Positions 7,491 to 16,760 are shown, numbered from the stretch's first letter. The stretch is DNA of 64,000 bases from Autumnicola edwardsiae (GCF_031846505.1 NZ_JAVRHP010000005.1:10985-74984), one strand, 5' to 3'. Notes: generated by a model from the letters alone, not told the origin. A program made the numbers and translations.

Positions 7491-9869
7491 ATGAAATTTG
7501 GAATTATCAGCTACATTTTGCACAAGGAGCAGGAGGGGAAATTTTATTCCTATGCGCCTTATATAAATGAAATGAATATCTGGCTGAAATCTGTAGATAA
7601 ACTATTAATCACTGCTCCAAAAATTTCCGGTGCTCCCGCTGCCATAGAAACTTCTTATACTGAAGTTGATACTGAATTTTACCAAATCCCGGCCCTGAAT
7701 TTTACAAATATTGTCCAAAGCATAAACTCAGTTTTTAAACTGCCGAAAGTGATCTGGGGAATATTGAAGGTGATGCGGGAAGCAGATCATATCCATCTTC
7801 GGTGCCCTGGAAATGTGAGTTTAATAGCATGTTTTCTTCAGATTTTTTTTCCGAAGAAGCCAAAAACTGTGAAATATGCGGGAAATTGGGACCCTGAAGC
7901 TGTGCAGCCATGGACGTATAAACTTCAGAAGAAAATTTTAAGCAACATATTCTTAAGCCGAAATATTAAAGTTCTGGCCTATGGAAATTGGCCAAATCAG
8001 TCGGCCAATATTGTGCCTTTTTTCACTGCCTCTTTTTCAGAAACCGAAAAGGGGAAATTTAAAAAGAATTTCCGTTCTCCCTATCGTTTTATGTTCGTAG
8101 GAAGCCTTGTGGAAGGAAAAGGGCCAAAATTTGCCATTCAACTTATAGAAAAACTTCAGAAAAAAGGGGTTGAGGTGAGACTGGATCTTTTTGGAGACGG
8201 AATTTTAAGGGAAGAGCTGGAAGAATATGTAAAAACGAACAGGTTGGGCGCTTGGATTAGCTTTTATGGAAATGTAAAATTGAAGGAGTTGAAAACGGAG
8301 TACGAAAATTGCCATTTTTTGATACTGCCTTCAAAAAGTGAAGGTTGGCCAAAGGCTGTTGCTGAAGCCATGTTTTTTGGTTGCATTCCAATAGCAACCA
8401 CTGTTAGCTGTGTGCCATGGATGCTGGGAGCCCCCCCCGCCCCCGAAGGGGGAGCTCTCGAAAGAACTACTGTTGCAAAAAGAGGAATTTTAGTCCCATC
8501 TACCCCAGAAGGGGGAGCTAAAGCTGAAGAATGGCATCAGAGAATTGCAAATGATGTTGAGGAACTATTAAAAAATTCTGGGCAGATGAAGGGGATTTCG
8601 TTAGCAGCACAAAACTGGAGTCAGCAATATACTTTAGAGAGGTTCGAAAAGGCAATTCAGGAAATTCTGGGGCATAACACCTCAAATCCCAACCACCATT
8701 CATTAAAGGAACCGACAACCGATTCCCCCCAACTCACAACCGACAACTTAGAACTGACAACTGAAGACCAGCAACCCAGAATCCACAACAGGCAACCTCT
8801 CCGTATCCTTCAATTAATAGATTCCTTAAACCCGGGAGGAGCAGAAAAGATGGCCGTTGCTTATGCCAATGCTCTTAGCGGAAAAATTGACAAAACCTAT
8901 CTTTGTTGTACCCGAAAGGAAGGTTTACTGAAAAAAGATCTTTTAGCTGAAGCCGGATATTTATTTCTGAACAAAAAAAGTAGTCTTGATTTGTCGGCGA
9001 TTTTTAAGCTGAAGAATTTCCTTAAAAAAGAAGAAATAAACATTGTTCATGCCCACGGCACTTCTTATTTTTTGGCTGGTTTGTTAAAATTAGCTGGTGG
9101 CCGCTTTAAGCTGGTATGGCACGATCATTACGGAAATAGTGAATTTCTGGAAAAAAGGCCTCTTCAGCCTTTGGCTTTCTTTTCCCGGTTTTTTAACGGA
9201 ATTATTTCAGTAAATTCAGATCTAAAAGAGTGGGCGATTGAAAATCTCCATTGTCCCAGAGTTACTTATATAAATAACTTTGTTGCCTCTCCTTCAGAAG
9301 AATTCAAGCCAGGATTCCGGCTTAAAGGTAAAGACAATGAGTTTAAAATAATTTATGTGGCGAACTTTCGTCCTCAAAAAGATCATGCTACGCTGCTGGA
9401 AGCTTTTGAAAAACTTATTAAACAGTTTCCTGTGAGTTTACACCTTATTGGTGATGATTCCGGTACAGGTTATTCAAAAAACCTGCAGGAGAAAATTGCC
9501 AGCTCGCCGGTTCAGGAACATATACATTTATATGGAGAGCAGGGCGATATTTATAAATATCTAATGGCGGCTGATATTGGCGTATTATCCTCCCAATCTG
9601 AAGGATTGCCCCTGGCTTTGCTGGAATATTCATTGGCGGGACTGCCTGTTGTAGTTACAAAAGTGGGGCAAATTCCGGAAGTTGTTAAAAAGAATGGCTT
9701 GATGGTGGAGCCGGAAGATCCTGGTGCTTTGGCTAATGCTATCAGTTCTTATTATCATAATAAGGAAAAAAGTGAAAAGGATGCTAAGGCATTAAAGCGT
9801 GATGTAAAGAAAAATTATTCTGTAGATAAAGTAATTCTTAAAGTTATGGAATTTTATCACGAGTTATGA
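7491..9869 (+). CDS. Fused double GT4 glycosyltransferase
   Basis: A 792-residue protein from ATG 7491, one base after the preceding stop. Residues about 1-395 form one GT-B enzyme, with FMFVGSLVEGKGP and EX7E-like EGWPKAVAE. Residues about 437-792 form a second one, with LIDSLNPGGAEKMAVAYANA, VANFRPQKDHATLLEAF and EGLPLALLE. The link of about 40 residues is rich in Thr, Asn, Gln and Pro and is encoded by low-complexity CA-rich DNA resembling intergenic repeats. Two further small insertions in the first half (PAPEGGALE and STPEGGAKAEE) come from a hairpin repeat containing a C8 tract. It probably adds two successive sugars to the lipid-linked glycan. Alternatively it may be a recent fusion of two once-separate genes in which one half no longer works. 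Confidence 0.85.
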   Translation: MKFGIISYILHKEQEGKFYSYAPYINEMNIWLKSVDKLLITAPKISGAPAAIETSYTEVDTEFYQIPALNFTNIVQSINSVFKLPKVIWGILKVMREADHIHLRCPGNVSLIACFLQIFFPKKPKTVKYAGNWDPEAVQPWTYKLQKKILSNIFLSRNIKVLAYGNWPNQSANIVPFFTASFSETEKGKFKKNFRSPYRFMFVGSLVEGKGPKFAIQLIEKLQKKGVEVRLDLFGDGILREELEEYVKTNRLGAWISFYGNVKLKELKTEYENCHFLILPSKSEGWPKAVAEAMFFGCIPIATTVSCVPWMLGAPPAPEGGALERTTVAKRGILVPSTPEGGAKAEEWHQRIANDVEELLKNSGQMKGISLAAQNWSQQYTLERFEKAIQEILGHNTSNPNHHSLKEPTTDSPQLTTDNLELTTEDQQPRIHNRQPLRILQLIDSLNPGGAEKMAVAYANALSGKIDKTYLCCTRKEGLLKKDLLAEAGYLFLNKKSSLDLSAIFKLKNFLKKEEINIVHAHGTSYFLAGLLKLAGGRFKLVWHDHYGNSEFLEKRPLQPLAFFSRFFNGIISVNSDLKEWAIENLHCPRVTYINNFVASPSEEFKPGFRLKGKDNEFKIIYVANFRPQKDHATLLEAFEKLIKQFPVSLHLIGDDSGTGYSKNLQEKIASSPVQEHIHLYGEQGDIYKYLMAADIGVLSSQSEGLPLALLEYSLAGLPVVVTKVGQIPEVVKKNGLMVEPEDPGALANAISSYYHNKEKSEKDAKALKRDVKKNYSVDKVILKVMEFYHEL
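8427..8455. repeat. Hairpin repeat with C8 tract inside coding sequence
   Basis: GGAG is followed by eight C residues (8431-8438), G, CCCCC, GAA, GGGGG and AGCT, so the CCCCC/GGGGG arms can pair. It encodes part of GAPPAPEGGALE in a place where GT4 enzymes normally run straight on from the VPWMLG segment. A related copy is at 3815-3849 on the other strand. A change in the C8 length would shift the frame of the remaining 475 or so codons. Confidence 0.7.
8497..8522. repeat. Second in-frame AGAAGGGGGAGCT repeat copy
   Basis: CTACCCCAGAAGGGGGAGCT is a degenerate relative of the hairpin repeat 70 bp upstream, and shares GAAGGGGGAGCT with it. It encodes STPEGGAKAEE, an apparent duplication of the PEGGA peptide from the first copy. 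Confidence 0.6.
8677..8800. repeat. Low-complexity CA-rich linker DNA joining two GT domains
   Basis: Runs of ACCGACAAC, CACAACCGACAAC, GAACTGACAACTGAAG and CCACAACAGGCAAC occur here. The last string recurs exactly in the non-coding region near 18098-18111, and CAACTGAAG recurs in the spacer at 14700-14909. It therefore looks like intergenic repeat DNA now read as protein (residues about 396-437 of the fused transferase). Confidence 0.6.
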
Positions 9870-9951
9870 GTTTAGAATTCAGACAAATAGTAAATTAGCC
9901 GCTGGAAAAATTCTTCATATTCAGAAGCTAGATTACATATCCTATTTAAAA

Positions 9952-11280
9952 GTGCTGCTCTTCCATGTGCTCATGGGATTTGCAGTTTACCTCTATCGTC
10001 CTGCCGCCCAATTCCTGCTTTTTGGGGTGTTGGGGAGTCTGCTTATCTACGTAATTCTAAAGGAAAATAAAAATAATGAGGTGCTAATGGCTGCTGCTTA
10101 TATGGCCGGAGCAGAGGTTTTCTTTAGAATGAACGGAGGGATGGTTTTTTACGAAACCGGAAAATATTCGGTTATTCTGTTTCTTCTTATTGGGATGTTT
10201 TATAAAGGGACCTCCTCCAGGACGGTGCCTTTTTGGATTTATCTTTTTATTTTATTTCCGGGGGTGGTAGTAGCTTCATTTACACTGGATTATGATGTTG
10301 TTTTCAGGAAAGCGATTGCGTTTAACCTGAGTGGCCCGGTTTGCCTGGGAGTTTCAGCATTGTATTGCTACTACAAGAAAATTTCTAAAGTAGAATTTAA
10401 TTATGTCTTAATGATGTTGCTGATGCCGCTTGTTGCTAATATGGCGTATCTTTATTTCTATACACCCAGTATTGGGGAGGCGCTTATGAGCGGAACAAAC
10501 TCCAATTATGCAGCTTCGGGAGGTTATGGCCCTAATCAAATATCTACAGTTATGGGCCTTGGCGCTTTTTTAGTTTGTACGCGCCTTTTTACCATCAAAG
10601 ACAGGACTATTAATCTCATCGACCTGGTTTTGCTAACCCTTATGAGTTACAGGGCCATTGTTACCTTCTCGAGGGGAGGAGTGTTTACTGCACTGGCCTG
10701 TATAATTGCTTTCCTCTTTATCTTTTTTATAAAACAGGATTCCAAAGCGAAGTCCAGGTTGATAAAAAAACTGGCGCTGCTTTTCTTTGCAGTAGTCACC
10801 ACCTTCACCATTATAACCGTCCAGACACAGGGATTAATCACCTACCGGTATACTAATCGTGACGCTTCGGGTAAACTTGAAGATGATATTACCACCGGGA
10901 GGGCAGAATTAATTATTACCGAACTTAAAGGCTTTTATTATAATCCTGTGATTGGAGTTGGGGTGGGAAAAGCAAAAGAATTCAGGTCTGAAGAGGCAGG
11001 AACCGAAACTGCATCTCATAATGAAGTTAGCCGGTTATTGTCTGAACATGGTCTTCTTGGACTTGTGGCAATCCTAATTCTTATCTTTGTTCCTGTAATC
11101 TTTTGGACAAAATTTAGGAACAATTATTATTTTTTGGCGTTCTTAGCATTTTGGTTTTTGACAATAAACCATTCTGCCATGCGAATTGCCCTTCCGGCTT
11201 TCGTATATGGGCTGGCATTATTATATATTGTAGATGAAAAAAAGGATCCTTTACATAGGAAACGACTTGCGGGTAAGTAG
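9952..11280 (+). CDS. O-antigen polymerase/ligase-like membrane protein
   Basis: A 442-residue polytopic protein with around ten hydrophobic segments. It has a large extracytoplasmic loop between late helices containing GVGVGKAKEF and TASHNEVSRLLSEHGLLGL, which matches the Wzy/WaaL family region where an H-N/E segment precedes a helix. It would polymerise or ligate the repeat units made by the neighbouring transferases. The start is uncertain. GTG 9952 is the first usual start, but the frame stays open upstream to 9835 without any ATG, GTG or TTG, so the N-terminus may be longer. It overlaps the next gene by 47 bp. Confidence 0.8.
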   Translation: MLLFHVLMGFAVYLYRPAAQFLLFGVLGSLLIYVILKENKNNEVLMAAAYMAGAEVFFRMNGGMVFYETGKYSVILFLLIGMFYKGTSSRTVPFWIYLFILFPGVVVASFTLDYDVVFRKAIAFNLSGPVCLGVSALYCYYKKISKVEFNYVLMMLLMPLVANMAYLYFYTPSIGEALMSGTNSNYAASGGYGPNQISTVMGLGAFLVCTRLFTIKDRTINLIDLVLLTLMSYRAIVTFSRGGVFTALACIIAFLFIFFIKQDSKAKSRLIKKLALLFFAVVTTFTIITVQTQGLITYRYTNRDASGKLEDDITTGRAELIITELKGFYYNPVIGVGVGKAKEFRSEEAGTETASHNEVSRLLSEHGLLGLVAILILIFVPVIFWTKFRNNYYFLAFLAFWFLTINHSAMRIALPAFVYGLALLYIVDEKKDPLHRKRLAGK

Positions 11281-12247
11281 CTTTACGGCAACTTATATTT
11301 CTTTTTTCAGTAAAATGCTGAAGAGGGAAGGTTATGTTGTGAAAACCGCCTCCACAAGAAGTAATAAAGGCCTGCGCCTTGTTGAGATGCTGGGGCTGGT
11401 GGCGAAATTCAGGAAAACCACAGATATTGTTCTTATCGATACCTATGGTGCGATGAATTTTTATTATGCCTACCTCGTTGCCAGAACATGCCAGTATTTT
11501 AAACTGGAGTATATACCCATTCTTCACGGTGGGAACCTTCCTGAAAGGCTTGAAGATTCTATGGCCTATAGCAGAAATTTGTTTGGGAAAGCGAAAACAA
11601 ATGTTGCCCCTTCTAAATTTTTATACAACGTATTTAAAGCAAAGGGCTTTGATAATGTTGAAATTGTGCCGAACGCCATTCAGCTTGAAAATTATCCTTT
11701 TAAGGAGCGGAATGAATTTAAGCCGAAGCTTTTATGGGTGCGACGGTTTCAGAAAAGATATAATCCCTTACTGGCTGTTAAAGTCCTTACCGAACTTTTA
11801 AAGCAGTATCCCGATGCGGAATTGTGTATGGTGGGCCCGGAAAAAGATGGCAGTATGAAAACCTGTAGATCTTACGTCCGGAAGCATAGGCTGCCAGTTC
11901 GGTTTCCCGGTAAATTAAAGAAAAAGGAATGGGCAAAACTTTCTGCAGACTACGATTTCTTTATAAATACAACTACTATAGATAATACTCCTATAAGTGT
12001 TATTGAAGCTATGAGCCTTGGGCTCCCTGTGATCTCCACGAATGTGGGCGGTATGCCGGTGCTTATTGAAGATAATAAGGACGGAGTACTTGTTCCTGAA
12101 AATGACATGAAAGCGATGGCAGAAGCCATTTCCGGACTAATGGAGGATGTTTCCAAGACCAGGGAAATATGTAAAGAAGCCCGCAAAAAAGTGGTCCAAT
12201 TTGGATGGGAAACCGTGAAAGAAGATTGGAACCGGGTGTTGAAATAG
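11234..12247 (+). CDS. Family 4-like glycosyltransferase (tandem paralogue 1)
   Basis: A 337-residue GT-B enzyme. It has LYIGNDLRVSSFTATY at the N-terminus, IPILHGGNLPERL, then AELCMVGPEKDGSMK in the donor half and TPISVIEAMSLGLPVIST, the GT4 loop ending in the conserved Glu. Its start lies 47 bp inside the polymerase gene in another frame, suggesting coupled translation. It shares long identical segments with the next gene (IPILHGGNL, AELCMVGPEKDGS, KKEW, ISTNVGG), so the two arose by tandem duplication and may add related or identical sugars. Confidence 0.9.
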   Translation: MKKRILYIGNDLRVSSFTATYISFFSKMLKREGYVVKTASTRSNKGLRLVEMLGLVAKFRKTTDIVLIDTYGAMNFYYAYLVARTCQYFKLEYIPILHGGNLPERLEDSMAYSRNLFGKAKTNVAPSKFLYNVFKAKGFDNVEIVPNAIQLENYPFKERNEFKPKLLWVRRFQKRYNPLLAVKVLTELLKQYPDAELCMVGPEKDGSMKTCRSYVRKHRLPVRFPGKLKKKEWAKLSADYDFFINTTTIDNTPISVIEAMSLGLPVISTNVGGMPVLIEDNKDGVLVPENDMKAMAEAISGLMEDVSKTREICKEARKKVVQFGWETVKEDWNRVLK

Positions 12248-12253
12248 ATTTGA

Positions 12254-13264
12254 ATGAAGCGACTTATCTATATTGGTAATAAGCTTGAAAAACACGGAGC
12301 TTCGCCCACGGCTATAGATACGCTTTCAGAATTACTGAGAGAACAGGGCTTTTACCTCAAGACGGCCTCTTCAAAAAAAAACAAGATTTTAAGGTTGCTG
12401 GATATGTTGCAGGTAATTGTAGCAAATTTTCGAAGCTCAGATCTTGTACTGATCGATACCTATAGCACAAAGAATTTTTTGTATGCCGTGCAGTGTGCAA
12501 GGCTGTGCAGAATCCTTAAAATCCCTTATATACCAATTTTACATGGCGGAAATCTTGAACAGCGGTTAAAAGAAAACAAAGATGCCTGTAATAAATTATT
12601 TGGAAAGGCTTATTGCAATGTAGCGCCTTCACGGTATTTTATGGAAATTTTTAAAGAATATGGCTTTGATAATCTAAAGTATATCCCGAATTCCATTCCG
12701 CTTGAAACTTATAAGTTCAGTTTACGTAAGAAAATTCGTCCTAAAATAATCTGGGTGAGATCCTTTGCAGAAGTATATAATCCTATGCTGGCTTTAAAGG
12801 TTTTGAAGATAATAATAAGAGATTTTCCCGATGCTGAACTTTGTATGGTTGGCCCGGAAAAAGATGGGAGCCTTGAAATTTGCAGGAAATTTGCTAAAGT
12901 TCACAGCCTTCCGGTTAAATTCACGGGGAAACTCCGAAAAAAAGAATGGCTCAAATTAGCTTCAGGATATGATATTTTTTTTAATACTGCCAATACAGAT
13001 AATGCTCCGGTAAGTGTGATTGAAGCAATGGCATTAGGTTTACCTGTAATTTCTACCAATGTAGGAGGTATTCCGTATTTAATCAGGAACGGGGAGCAGG
13101 GCCTTCTTATAAATAAAAATGACGAAGTTGAAGCTGCTGAGGCAATTCGCTTTTTAATTCATAATCCCGGTAAGGCAGAAAGCTTTAGCCGTAATGCCCG
13201 GGAAGAAGCTGAGATTTATGACTGGAGAAGAGTTAAAGACGATTGGTTGGAATTGCTGAGCTAA
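12254..13264 (+). CDS. Family 4-like glycosyltransferase (tandem paralogue 2)
   Basis: A 336-residue GT-B enzyme starting 6 bp after its paralogue. It keeps the same architecture: LIYIGNKLEKHGASPTAID, IPILHGGNLEQRL, AELCMVGPEKDGSLE and APVSVIEAMALGLPVIST. Divergence is greatest in the N-terminal acceptor half, as expected if the two enzymes kept one donor type but accept different glycan intermediates. That is inference from the pattern of conservation. A weak TATCTTTA element about 35 bp before the next gene suggests that a separate promoter may follow. Confidence 0.9.
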   Translation: MKRLIYIGNKLEKHGASPTAIDTLSELLREQGFYLKTASSKKNKILRLLDMLQVIVANFRSSDLVLIDTYSTKNFLYAVQCARLCRILKIPYIPILHGGNLEQRLKENKDACNKLFGKAYCNVAPSRYFMEIFKEYGFDNLKYIPNSIPLETYKFSLRKKIRPKIIWVRSFAEVYNPMLALKVLKIIIRDFPDAELCMVGPEKDGSLEICRKFAKVHSLPVKFTGKLRKKEWLKLASGYDIFFNTANTDNAPVSVIEAMALGLPVISTNVGGIPYLIRNGEQGLLINKNDEVEAAEAIRFLIHNPGKAESFSRNAREEAEIYDWRRVKDDWLELLS

Positions 13265-13304
13265 AAATTATATCTTTACCGCCATTGCCCCAATTAACCT
13301 ACAA

Positions 13305-14699
13305 ATGTCTGATAAGCCACTATTTCATTTCGAAATCTCCGAGCGAAAGATATTTCTGCGCCTTTTTGACACCTTTTTCGTACTGCTTGCGCTGAGTATT
13401 GTAGGTGTAGTCTTTCAATTTAGTTATTTCAGGATAGACAGCCAATATTGGGTGTGGACCGTGGTTCTTGTTGCTTTTTTAAATTTTTTTGCGACCGTTT
13501 TTGAACTGTATGACCTTCAGAAGGCCAGTAGGTTTGATAAAGTTTTTCAGAATGTGGTCCTCGCTACTTCCCTCACAGTACTTTTTTACATTTTAACTCC
13601 TTTTATCACACCCAGTTTACCGGAAAACCGCTTGCAAATCCTTTTCTTTTTTCTTTCCATTGCCGGGATATTGTTGCTGTGGCGGTATGCTTATATAGCA
13701 TTAATCACCACTCCGCGTTTTTATAAACGGGTGCTCGTTGTGGGCGATTCTTTTGATATTAAGTTAATTGCAGAGACACTTCGCAATTCTGATCCTAATT
13801 ATTCTGTCATTGGATTTATTAATACAGAAAAGGAATACGATGCCGGGTTTGATTATGAAGGTTTAACACGCTTTAAAGTTGAAGAATTATCTGCTGTGGT
13901 TGAGGAGTACCATATTAATGAAGTTATTGTGGCACATGCACATAAAAGAAATTTGATGATTACCCTTTACAACCAGCTTAATGAGTTGCTAATGAAGGGA
14001 TTTCCTATACGTGATTATTATCATGTTTATGAGGAAACCACGAGGAGGATTCCTGTAGACAAGGTGGACAAGGATTTTTATCGTTACTTTCCTTTTAGCC
14101 GGAATAATGCAAATCAGTTTTACAGGTTGTCTTTTCGCATTTTTGATGTAATCGCTGCTGTTGCAGGCATACTTTTTGGCTTATTTATCTTACCTTTTAT
14201 CGTGCTGGGTAACCTGGTTGGAAACAGGGGGGAGTTATTTTATTCTCAAACAAGGATAGGGAAATACGGAAAACCTTTTCGAATCCTGAAATTCAGGACA
14301 ATGCTTCACGATGCTGAGGTCACAGGACCGCAGTATGCACAAAAGGATGATCTTCGGGTTACTCCCTTCGGAAAATTTTTAAGACGTTCAAGAATAGATG
14401 AAATTCCGCAGTTTCTAAACGTGCTTAAGGGGGAAATGAGCATGATAGGACCCCGTCCCGAAAGACCGGTTTTTGTAAAAGAATTATCTGAAGCAATTCC
14501 GTTTTATGAAACGCGGCATGTAATAAAACCGGGGCTCACCGGCTGGGCGCAGGTAATGGCCAACTACGGAACTTCCCATACCGACAGCCTGGAAAAACTT
14601 CAATATGACTTGTACTACATCAAGCACAGGGGATTATTTCTTGATATTGATATTCTACTAAAAACGTTTAGTACGGTTATTTTCTATAGAGGACAATGA
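13305..14699 (+). CDS. Polyprenyl-phosphate sugar-phosphate transferase (WcaJ-like), priming enzyme
   Basis: A 464-residue protein with about four N-terminal hydrophobic helices, a CoA-binding-like Rossmann domain (RVLVVGDSFDIKLIAETL) and a C-terminal bacterial sugar transferase domain from about residue 274. The last contains FRILKFRTM, a DDLRVTPFGKFLRRSRIDE region, LPQ-type IPQFLNVLKGEMSMIGPRPE and PGLTGWAQV, all hallmarks of the WcaJ/WbaP class. It would move a hexose-1-phosphate onto undecaprenyl phosphate, the first step of glycan assembly at the inner membrane. It is the last gene of the cluster; the next gene converges on it. Confidence 0.92.
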   Translation: MSDKPLFHFEISERKIFLRLFDTFFVLLALSIVGVVFQFSYFRIDSQYWVWTVVLVAFLNFFATVFELYDLQKASRFDKVFQNVVLATSLTVLFYILTPFITPSLPENRLQILFFFLSIAGILLLWRYAYIALITTPRFYKRVLVVGDSFDIKLIAETLRNSDPNYSVIGFINTEKEYDAGFDYEGLTRFKVEELSAVVEEYHINEVIVAHAHKRNLMITLYNQLNELLMKGFPIRDYYHVYEETTRRIPVDKVDKDFYRYFPFSRNNANQFYRLSFRIFDVIAAVAGILFGLFILPFIVLGNLVGNRGELFYSQTRIGKYGKPFRILKFRTMLHDAEVTGPQYAQKDDLRVTPFGKFLRRSRIDEIPQFLNVLKGEMSMIGPRPERPVFVKELSEAIPFYETRHVIKPGLTGWAQVMANYGTSHTDSLEKLQYDLYYIKHRGLFLDIDILLKTFSTVIFYRGQ

Positions 14700-14909
14700 T
14701 GAGAAGTTCAGAGTTTATAGTTCGGAGTTCGGAGTAGACCGTGGTTGAAAAGTTTAAAGTTTAACGTTTGCCTGCGTTTCCCTAAACTTTCCGTTCTCCA
14801 CTTTTTAACCGACAAAAGACATCTCACAACTGAAGATTACATTCCACCGTGCTCACCTTTTCATTTGTGCTAAAACCAAGCAACAAACTACAAACGACGA
14901 ACAACTAAC
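14700..14909. repeat. Convergent spacer made of low-complexity repeats
   Basis: The 210-bp spacer starts with G/T-rich repeats (AGTTCGGAGTTCGG, AAGTTTAAAGTTTAACG) and ends with CA-rich ones (CAACAAACTACAAACGACG). Each side therefore reads G/T-rich in the direction of the gene that ends there. No gene or clear T-tailed terminator was seen. Confidence 0.5.
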
Positions 14910-16496
14910 TTACAACGGTCTGTGCCGTTTATACTTTACCATAGCAAATAAGAAGAGAAAAAGTGCCAGAAACTGAGCTACGCGGGCGATATAGTCGCCG
15001 TATTCTACATAAAAAGTTTTTTCATCATTTAGAAATACTTCAGATTTAATGCTTCCGCGTTTTTCGTATTCCAAAGTCTTACCAACATCGCCAAGAGGGT
15101 TTATAAAAGCAGAAATTCCGGTGTTGGCACTTCGTACTACAGATTTTCGGGTTTCAATAGCTCTTAATTTTGCATAACTTAAATGCTGCTGGTGGCCTTG
15201 TGTGTCTCCCCACCAGGCATCATTGGTGATAATTGCAAGAAATTCGGCTCCATTTTTTACATAACCGGTAACATATTCACCATACACAGATTCGTAACAA
15301 ATAATGGGGGCCGCAAAAGCACCATTATCGAGTTTAAAAACTTCACGGTCCGGTTGAGTGGTTTTCATGGCCACTGTTCCGCCTAAATCAATCATTATAT
15401 CCCCTAAAATCGGCTTTAAAAAACTCTGATACGGAAAATTTTCAACCCCAACGACCAACTTTGACTTATGATAGAGTTGCGACTCACCATCACTTATTAA
15501 AAAAGCCGAATTGTAGTCGTCGTACCAGTCGTTTGTTCCTATCTGATTGCTTTGCGGACGCACCTGGGCAGGATCACTAAAGCGTTGATAAAAGGAGACG
15601 CCACCCAAAAAATTCAAATTATCGTACTTCCTTACGATCTGTCGTCCAAAATAAGCTGCTTCAGAATTTTCAAATTGCTGTAACACAGTACCATCTGCAA
15701 AGACTGTTTCGGGAGCAACAAGAAGATCTGTAGACTGTGTTGTATTTTCTTCGGTTAAATTGGTGAGTAATTCGGCAATACGGGTGTCGTTCGTATTATA
15801 TTTTTCGGTATAAGGATTGATATTGGGTTGTAGAACAACGGCTTCCATGGATCTTTCCGGCATTTCATAAGTATTCCGAATAATATAGGAGGCAGAAATA
15901 GGGATAAGCAGAAGGAGTGTAATTTTAAATATTCCGCGGTAGATAACTGCCTTATCACGATATTCCCGGTAAAGTAAAACTGCTTTAAAAACAGCGATGT
16001 TAACAAGCCAGATCCACAACGTACCGCCAAAAGTACCGGTGTATTCATACCACTGAATCAGATTATGATATTCTGAAAATCCATTGCCCAGGTTAAGCCA
16101 CGGCCAGGAAAAATCCCAACTAAGATGAATTTTTTCAAAAACGATCCAAATACTAACCAGGAATGATGAAGCTGCGGTAAAATTGACCCTCTTAGCTACC
16201 ACATGATAAATAAGGAACACCAGGCTCATGAGCAACGAATTCGCAAGAATAGCGAAGGTCCCGCCAAAAGGAGTGGAAAAATAGATCCAATAGGTGGTAA
16301 TAAGGTTCCAGATAAAGAACGTGAGGTAAGCCACGCCAAAAACCTTTAACTTGCTGTAAGCATAGAAATTTCTGATTCTAAATTCCGCGATTAAAAGGGG
16401 TGTGAAAGCAACAAATAGTAAGAATGGAAAACCGTAAGTAGGCCAACCCAGCGCCAGTATAATTCCGCTTAAAAATGCCAGTAAAATATTTTTCAT
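14910..16496 (-). CDS. lnt: Apolipoprotein N-acyltransferase
   Basis: Adds the third acyl chain to the N-terminal cysteine of lipoproteins in the inner membrane. From ATG 16496 the protein has 528 residues: several N-terminal membrane helices (ILLAFLSGIILALGWPTYGF onward), then a nitrilase-like domain. The catalytic triad is visible as E263 (LLVAPETVF), K344 (LYHKSKLV) and C400 (APIICYESV), followed by a C-terminal helix. An upstream in-frame ATG at 16535 would add 13 polar residues before the first membrane helix and seems less likely. It stands alone, convergent with the polysaccharide cluster. Confidence 0.93.
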   Translation of the reverse strand: MKNILLAFLSGIILALGWPTYGFPFLLFVAFTPLLIAEFRIRNFYAYSKLKVFGVAYLTFFIWNLITTYWIYFSTPFGGTFAILANSLLMSLVFLIYHVVAKRVNFTAASSFLVSIWIVFEKIHLSWDFSWPWLNLGNGFSEYHNLIQWYEYTGTFGGTLWIWLVNIAVFKAVLLYREYRDKAVIYRGIFKITLLLLIPISASYIIRNTYEMPERSMEAVVLQPNINPYTEKYNTNDTRIAELLTNLTEENTTQSTDLLVAPETVFADGTVLQQFENSEAAYFGRQIVRKYDNLNFLGGVSFYQRFSDPAQVRPQSNQIGTNDWYDDYNSAFLISDGESQLYHKSKLVVGVENFPYQSFLKPILGDIMIDLGGTVAMKTTQPDREVFKLDNGAFAAPIICYESVYGEYVTGYVKNGAEFLAIITNDAWWGDTQGHQQHLSYAKLRAIETRKSVVRSANTGISAFINPLGDVGKTLEYEKRGSIKSEVFLNDEKTFYVEYGDYIARVAQFLALFLFLFAMVKYKRHRPL

Positions 16497-16605
16497 TCCG
16501 GATATCTCTTTTTCACTGATGAATTGTAGGAGCATTCAAAAATAACAAACTGGTAAGCATAAACCTATTATTGTGCCAATTGTTGAAGTAGTGTTTTTGT
16601 ACAGG

Positions 16606-16624
16606 TCGATAATTGCCATTTTTG
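16606..16624 (+). repeat. TCGATAATTGCC intergenic motif, exact copy
   Basis: TCGATAATTGCCATTTTTG preceded by AGG and followed by AGGTGTAACTTTTT. This is copy 1 of a three-copy cluster. Confidence 0.75.
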
Positions 16625-16741
16625 AGGTGTAACTTTTTAGAGGAAAGAGGAAAGAGGAAAGAGGAAAAAACGAACTCTCCACTTTCCACTCTTCACTTTT
16701 TTGCAGGGGAATTTATGGTGTACTCGTGGCGAAACTATAGG

Positions 16742-16760
16742 CCGATAATTGCCATTTTTG
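16742..16760 (+). repeat. TCGATAATTGCC intergenic motif, near-exact copy
   Basis: CCGATAATTGCCATTTTTG, one mismatch, followed by GCACTTGACTTTTT. It begins 136 bp after copy 1, and the DNA between the copies is itself similar from unit to unit. Confidence 0.7.
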
